From NCBI GenBank assembly GCA_900556745.1, contig USPU01000032.1:1-9325 (forward strand): a stretch of DNA of 9,325 bases, written 5' to 3'. The first letter of the stretch is position 1. Each line of letters opens with the position of its first letter. The translations under genes and the position numbers were made by a program. The notes below the pieces were generated by a model, which was not told the origin of the DNA, did not search any database, and worked only from the letters and a program-made list of their open reading frames with translations. This document shows, piece by piece, positions 6,360 to 9,325 of the stretch. Origin of the DNA: an uncultured Veillonellaceae bacterium. GTDB lineage: Bacteria; Bacillota; Negativicutes; Veillonellales; Negativicoccaceae.

Positions 6360-7130
6360 ATGCTGTTCGATACGCATGCCCATCTTTACGATGAAAAATT
6401 TCAGTACGATCGCGAAGAAATGATCGCGGAAGTATTGAAAACGGTCGAGCATGTGGTCATTCCCGGCGAAGACAGGAAAACCGGCGCGCAAGCGTTGGCG
6501 CTGGCGGAACAATACCCCGCGTTTTATTGCGCGGTGGGCGTACATCCGCACTTGGCCGCGGCGATGACGGAAGAAGATTTCGCGCAAATCAAAACATGGG
6601 CGCAAACGGAGAAAAAAGTAGTCGCCATCGGTGAGATAGGTCTCGATTACTACTACGACAACAGCCCGCGGGATATTCAGCAGGAGGTTTTTCGCCGCTT
6701 CGTGAAGTTGGGGATCGAGCTGGACTTGCCGATCATCATTCACGATCGCGACGCGCACGGCGACACCCTGCGGATTTTGCAGGAAGAGGCGCATCCTCGC
6801 CTGCGCGGCATTTTGCACTGCTACAGCGGCAGTTATGAAATGGCCGCCGAATTATTGAAATTGGGCTTTTACATTTCCTTTTCCGGCACCGTGGTGTTCC
6901 CGAAAAGCACGAAATTAAAAGATGTGGCGCGGCGTCTGCCGCTTGATCGTCTGTTGATCGAAACGGACAGTCCCTACCTCACGCCGCCGCCGTTCCGCGG
7001 TCGGCGCAACGATCCGACGCGCGTGTACTACGTCGCGGAAGAACTCGCCCGTTTGCACGACATGCCGGTCGAAAAAATGATCGAAATCACTTCCCGCAAC
7101 GCGAAAACGATTTACCGCATCAACGATTAA
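6360..7130 (+). CDS. tatD: TatD-family metal-dependent deoxyribonuclease
   Basis: TatD-family proteins are TIM-barrel amidohydrolase-fold nucleases with 3'-5' exonuclease activity on single-stranded nucleic acid, linked to DNA repair and degradation; this one corresponds to B. subtilis YabD by position. The 256-residue product has all expected metal ligands: H6 and H8 in FDTHAHLYD, E92 in AIGEIGLDYYYD, H128 in IIIHDRDAHGDTL, H153 in GILHCYSGS, and D203 in LIETDSPYLTP. GVHPH (60-64) is also typical. It starts at an ATG one base after the metG stop, with GGTGA at 6349-6353 six bases upstream. It is the last gene of the operon: a terminator begins in its stop codon. In B. subtilis the next genes are yabE, rnmV and ksgA; here the order breaks and an importer follows. 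The metG-tatD pairing is very common in bacteria. Confidence 0.95.
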   Translation: MLFDTHAHLYDEKFQYDREEMIAEVLKTVEHVVIPGEDRKTGAQALALAEQYPAFYCAVGVHPHLAAAMTEEDFAQIKTWAQTEKKVVAIGEIGLDYYYDNSPRDIQQEVFRRFVKLGIELDLPIIIHDRDAHGDTLRILQEEAHPRLRGILHCYSGSYEMAAELLKLGFYISFSGTVVFPKSTKLKDVARRLPLDRLLIETDSPYLTPPPFRGRRNDPTRVYYVAEELARLHDMPVEKMIEITSRNAKTIYRIND

Positions 7131-7157
7131 AGAACCCCTTTGCGGGTTCTTTTTTTA
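7129..7157 (+). terminator. Rho-independent terminator after tatD
   Basis: AAAGAACCC (7129-7137) pairs with GGGTTCTTT (7144-7152) across a six-base loop CTTTGC, followed directly by a T-run. The left arm begins in the tatD stop codon. It ends the holB-tatD transcript. Confidence 0.9.
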
Positions 7158-7207
7158 TTTGACGATGGTCGCGAATGCCGCTTTTTCAAAAATGTGATTA
7201 TAGATGC

Positions 7208-7236
7208 TGGACTTTTTGCGCGCTTTCTTGTAAAAT
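7208..7236 (+). promoter_or_regulatory. Probable promoter of the ABC importer operon
   Basis: TGGACT (7208-7213, 4 of 6 matches to TTGACA) and TAAAAT (7231-7236, 5 of 6 matches to TATAAT) are spaced by 17 bp. Transcription would start near 7243, giving a leader of about 80 bases. A consensus TTGACA also occurs at 7253-7258, but only a poor -10 (CATAAG, 15-bp spacing) follows it, so the upstream pair is preferred. Confidence 0.55.
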
Positions 7237-7245
7237 ACTGTTCAA

Positions 7246-7263
7246 CTATCTTTTGACAGATAG
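7246..7263 (+). other. Small hairpin in the importer leader
   Basis: CTATCT (7246-7251) pairs exactly with AGATAG (7258-7263) over a six-base loop TTTGAC. It would lie at the very 5' end of the transcript from the proposed promoter. It is too small and AT-rich to call a riboswitch or attenuator; it may only stabilise the message or be chance. Confidence 0.35.
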
Positions 7264-7293
7264 CGTATGGCAGCATAAGCAGGATGGCAGAAT

Positions 7294-7309
7294 GAGTAGC
7301 AGAGTAGCA
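7294..7309. repeat. Tandem 8-bp direct repeat in the importer leader
   Basis: GAGTAGCA occurs twice back to back (7294-7301 and 7302-7309), immediately before the ribosome binding site of the lipoprotein gene. It looks like a small local duplication. Confidence 0.6.
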
Positions 7310-7317
7310 GGGAAGGA
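7310..7317 (+). promoter_or_regulatory. Ribosome binding site of the lipoprotein gene
   Basis: GGGAAGGA precedes three clustered in-frame ATGs at 7317, 7323 and 7326. The first overlaps the site itself and is too close; 7323 (five bases) and 7326 (eight bases) are both well spaced. Confidence 0.6.
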
Positions 7318-7322
7318 TGAGA

Positions 7323-8318
7323 ATGATGGAAAAAAACCGTCTCAAAAAGGCAGCGTGGGTAGGATTGGCAGGCATAGTATTGTGCGGCGTGCTCGCAGGA
7401 TGTGGAGCGACCGTCGAACATAAACAAAGCGGTACACCGTATTCGGTCGGATTGGTGCAGATTGTACAGCATCCGGCGCTCGATGAAGCGGCTCGCGGCA
7501 TTGCTGACGGCATGACGCAGGCGGGGCTGAAAGAGGGCGCTGATTATACGCTGGAGAGCCAAAACGCTCAAGGCGATCAGTCTAACTTGGATACGATTGT
7601 GCGGCATTTTTTATTTAGCAAAAAACAATTGATTTACGCGGTGGCCACGCCGGCGGCGCAAGCGGTAGCGAACGCCACGCATGAAATACCGGTGGTGGCG
7701 ACGGCGGTGACGGACTTCGCGGCGGCGGGACTTGTCAAAGACGAGTCGCGACCGCAAACGAATGTGACCGGCACCAGCGACCGCACCGACTTGAAAGCGC
7801 AATTGGATCTGATGCGGAAATTGACGCCGCAGGTTAAAACATTGGGCGTCATCTATAACGCGGGCGAGGTCAACTCCGAACTGCAAGTGAAAGCATTGGA
7901 GCCGGCGGCGCAAGCGCTGGGCATGACCGTGAAAAAATTTACGGTGGCGTCGGTGAACGACATCCCGCAGACCGCGTACCAAATGACGGGCGAAGTCGAC
8001 GCGGTATACGTGCCGACGGATAATGTGGTGGCGTCCGCGTTACTGGCGTTGATCGCGGTGACGAACGAAAAGAACATACCCGTTTACGGCGCCGAGATCG
8101 CGCACGTGAAAAACGGCGCGTTGGCGTCGGTTTCCGTAGATTACTACAAGCTCGGCTTACGGGCGGGCATGATGGGCGCGCAGATCCTCAAAGGCGAAGC
8201 GAAACCGGAAACCATGCCGATTGAAACGCAAACGGAACTCGTTCCCGTGCTGAACCGCGCGCAGGCGGAATTATTGGGTATTACCGTGCCGACGGATATC
8301 GGTTTTACGGAAGTATAG
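7323..8318 (+). CDS. ABC importer substrate-binding lipoprotein (ABC_sub_bind/TrpX-like)
   Basis: This is the extracytoplasmic receptor of an ABC importer. From the ATG at 7323 it has 331 residues: a lipoprotein signal peptide with basic start (MMEKNRLKK), hydrophobic core, and lipobox LAGC with lipidated C27. The mature part is of the ABC_sub_bind type (periplasmic-binding-protein-like I fold): YSVGLVQIVQHPALDEAARG, ATPAAQAVANAT, IPVVATAVTDFAAAGLV, NVTGTSD, VDAVYVPTDNVVASAL, IPVYGAE and SVDYYKLG, with GALASVSVDYY typical of the family's hinge. Proteins of this class partner LivH-like permeases and include the streptococcal TrpX group linked to tryptophan uptake; other members are given aromatic amino acid, thiamine-like or unknown ligands. 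The ligand here cannot be read from sequence. It is the first gene of a three-gene operon and is followed 22 bp later by the permease. Starts at 7317 or 7326 are possible. Confidence 0.9.
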   Translation: MMEKNRLKKAAWVGLAGIVLCGVLAGCGATVEHKQSGTPYSVGLVQIVQHPALDEAARGIADGMTQAGLKEGADYTLESQNAQGDQSNLDTIVRHFLFSKKQLIYAVATPAAQAVANATHEIPVVATAVTDFAAAGLVKDESRPQTNVTGTSDRTDLKAQLDLMRKLTPQVKTLGVIYNAGEVNSELQVKALEPAAQALGMTVKKFTVASVNDIPQTAYQMTGEVDAVYVPTDNVVASALLALIAVTNEKNIPVYGAEIAHVKNGALASVSVDYYKLGLRAGMMGAQILKGEAKPETMPIETQTELVPVLNRAQAELLGITVPTDIGFTEV

Positions 8319-8327
8319 GAACGCGGG

Positions 8328-8333
8328 AAGGAG
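8328..8333 (+). promoter_or_regulatory. Ribosome binding site supporting a TTG start for the permease
   Basis: AAGGAG lies seven bases before the TTG at 8341, between the lipoprotein stop and the permease. It is the strongest evidence for the non-ATG start. Confidence 0.8.
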
Positions 8334-8340
8334 AACGAAG

Positions 8341-9219
8341 TTGAGTTTACTCGTAGCCACTTTAGCGCAGGGATTGATTTGGTCGCTCCTGGCGCTCGGC
8401 GTATTTTTGACATTTCGGGTATTGGACATCGCCGACCTTTCCGTGGAGGGCACCTTTCCTCTCGGCGCGGCGGTCGCGGCGATGTGGATCGCGGGCGGCG
8501 GCTCTCCCTGGACGGCGCTGCTCTTGTCACTCGCGGCGGGCGCCGCGGCGGGCACGGTTACCGCGCTCTTGCATACGAAGCTGAAAATCCCCGCGCTCTT
8601 GGCCGGTATTTTAACGATGATCGCGCTTTACTCCGTGAATTTGCATATCATGGGGAAAGCGAATATTTCTTTATTGCGCGCGCGCACGGTGTTTACCGAT
8701 TTAGCCGGCGGCTTCGCGCCGCCGATGTGGACGCCCTTTCTGGTCGGACTCTCGTTGGCCGTCGGTTTCGGCTTGCTGCTGTATTGGTTTTTCGGCACCG
8801 AACTCGGCACGGCGATTCGCGCGACGGGCAATAATCCGCGCATGATTCGCGCGCTCGGCGTCAATACGGACGGCATGATCGTGTTGGGCATGCTGTTGAG
8901 CAACGCGCTGGTCGCGCTCTGCGGCGCTTTCGTCGCGCAGAGTCAGGGATTCGCCGACGTCGGCATGGGCATCGGCACCATCGTGATCGGTCTGGCGGCC
9001 GTCATCATCGGCGAAGTGCTCTTCGGCCGGTCCAGTTTTAAAAACAGTCTTTGCTCCGTTGTTTTGGGTTCGATTATGTATCGCATCGTGATCGCGGTCG
9101 TCTTGTACATGGGCATGCCGCCGAACGATTTGAAACTGTTTACCGCTGTTTTGGTGGCGTTGGCGTTGGCCTTGCCGTTGGTGCAAAAACAATGGTCGGC
9201 CGGGAAGCGAGGTGCCTGA
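8341..9219 (+). CDS. ABC importer permease (BPD_transp_2/LivH-like, TrpY-like)
   Basis: This is the membrane channel of the importer. The 292-residue product is strongly hydrophobic, with about eight or more predicted membrane segments by eye (for example residues 4-24, 60-76, 86-103, 128-150, 179-199, 213-229, 239-259 and 265-280). DIADLSVEGTFPLGAA (29-44) near the N-terminus is a hallmark of the permeases that pair with ABC_sub_bind lipoproteins, and GTELGTAIRATGNNPRMIRALG (152-173) is the EAA-like cytoplasmic loop that contacts the ATPase. Translation starts at a TTG with a strong site at 8328-8333. The TGA stop overlaps the ATG of the ATPase gene by one base (TGATG). One permease gene is expected to serve as a homodimer. 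Family and role are clear; the substrate is inferred only from the family. Confidence 0.93.
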   Translation: MSLLVATLAQGLIWSLLALGVFLTFRVLDIADLSVEGTFPLGAAVAAMWIAGGGSPWTALLLSLAAGAAAGTVTALLHTKLKIPALLAGILTMIALYSVNLHIMGKANISLLRARTVFTDLAGGFAPPMWTPFLVGLSLAVGFGLLLYWFFGTELGTAIRATGNNPRMIRALGVNTDGMIVLGMLLSNALVALCGAFVAQSQGFADVGMGIGTIVIGLAAVIIGEVLFGRSSFKNSLCSVVLGSIMYRIVIAVVLYMGMPPNDLKLFTAVLVALALALPLVQKQWSAGKRGA

Positions 9220-9325
9220 TGCTTCATATGACGAACCTCAAAAAAACATTTTTCCCCGGCTCGGTCAATGCGAAAGTCGCGTTAGACGGCTGCGATTTGC
9301 ATTTACAACCCGGCGACTTCTGCAC
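9219..9325 (+). CDS. ABC importer ATP-binding protein (3' end outside window)
   Basis: Only the first 35 residues are visible, from the ATG at 9219 that overlaps the permease stop. MLHMTNLKKTFFPGSVNAK, then VALDGCDLHLQPGDFCT, matches the start of ABC ATPases of the TrpZ/LivG-like type, where an A-loop aromatic residue (here F11 or F12) and 'aL.gi.L.l..GdF' come just before Walker A. Walker A itself is past the right edge. GAGGTG at 9209-9214 serves as ribosome binding site; a second in-frame ATG at 9228 is possible. It completes the lipoprotein-permease-ATPase set and should power uptake by ATP hydrolysis at the inner face of the membrane. Confidence 0.88.
   Translation, partial: MLHMTNLKKTFFPGSVNAKVALDGCDLHLQPGDFC

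Noticed and set aside
7175..7423. Plus-strand 82-codon frame overlapping the importer leader and lipoprotein start
   Set aside because: It is out of frame with the clear lipoprotein gene, starts before the proposed promoter and has basic shadow-frame composition.
1..9325. CRISPR array, tRNA/rRNA gene, insertion sequence, phage gene or toxin-antitoxin pair
   Set aside because: No spaced repeats, cloverleaf-like or rRNA segments, transposase motifs or small paired genes were seen; intergenic space is limited to two gaps that are accounted for above.

Overview
The window is a compact, entirely plus-strand stretch of a Bacillota-type chromosome of moderately high GC. The main evidence is gene order: holB, ricT (yaaT), a trmN6 (yabB) homologue, rsmI (yabC), metG (metS) and tatD (yabD) lie in the same order and orientation as in Bacillus subtilis. 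Here yabA, yazA and abrB are missing between them and tmk is not next to holB. GC-rich codon use and this trimmed order would suit Negativicutes or a relative, but that placement is tentative.

Layout: (1) positions 2-682 hold the 3' part of a gene whose first ~80 visible residues look like the end of a class 3 lipase fold, followed by an unrecognised ~145-residue domain. (2) Positions 683-995 are non-coding, with a perfect 14-bp terminator-like hairpin and an extended -10 promoter. (3) Positions 996-7130 form one tightly packed operon: delta-prime clamp-loader subunit, RicT, a broken tRNA methyltransferase, RsmI, methionyl-tRNA synthetase and TatD nuclease. Neighbouring genes overlap or are separated by one base, and a rho-independent terminator follows tatD. 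(4) Positions 7131-7322 carry a second promoter and a short leader. (5) From 7323 to the right edge is an ABC importer of the ABC_sub_bind/TrpXYZ-like class: lipoprotein, LivH-like permease and the first codons of the ATPase.

The central operon is housekeeping: replication (HolB), mRNA maturation (RicT), tRNA/rRNA modification (TrmN6, RsmI), tRNA charging (MetG) and nucleic-acid turnover (TatD). The last three genes form an independent uptake operon, probably for an aromatic amino acid or similar small ligand.

No new multi-gene system is evident. The points most worth a second look are the frameshift plus internal deletion that splits trmN6, a strong in-frame internal ribosome binding site in metG just before its tRNA-binding domain, a cysteine-free delta-prime lacking the usual zinc module, and the two-domain lipase-like protein cut by the left edge.
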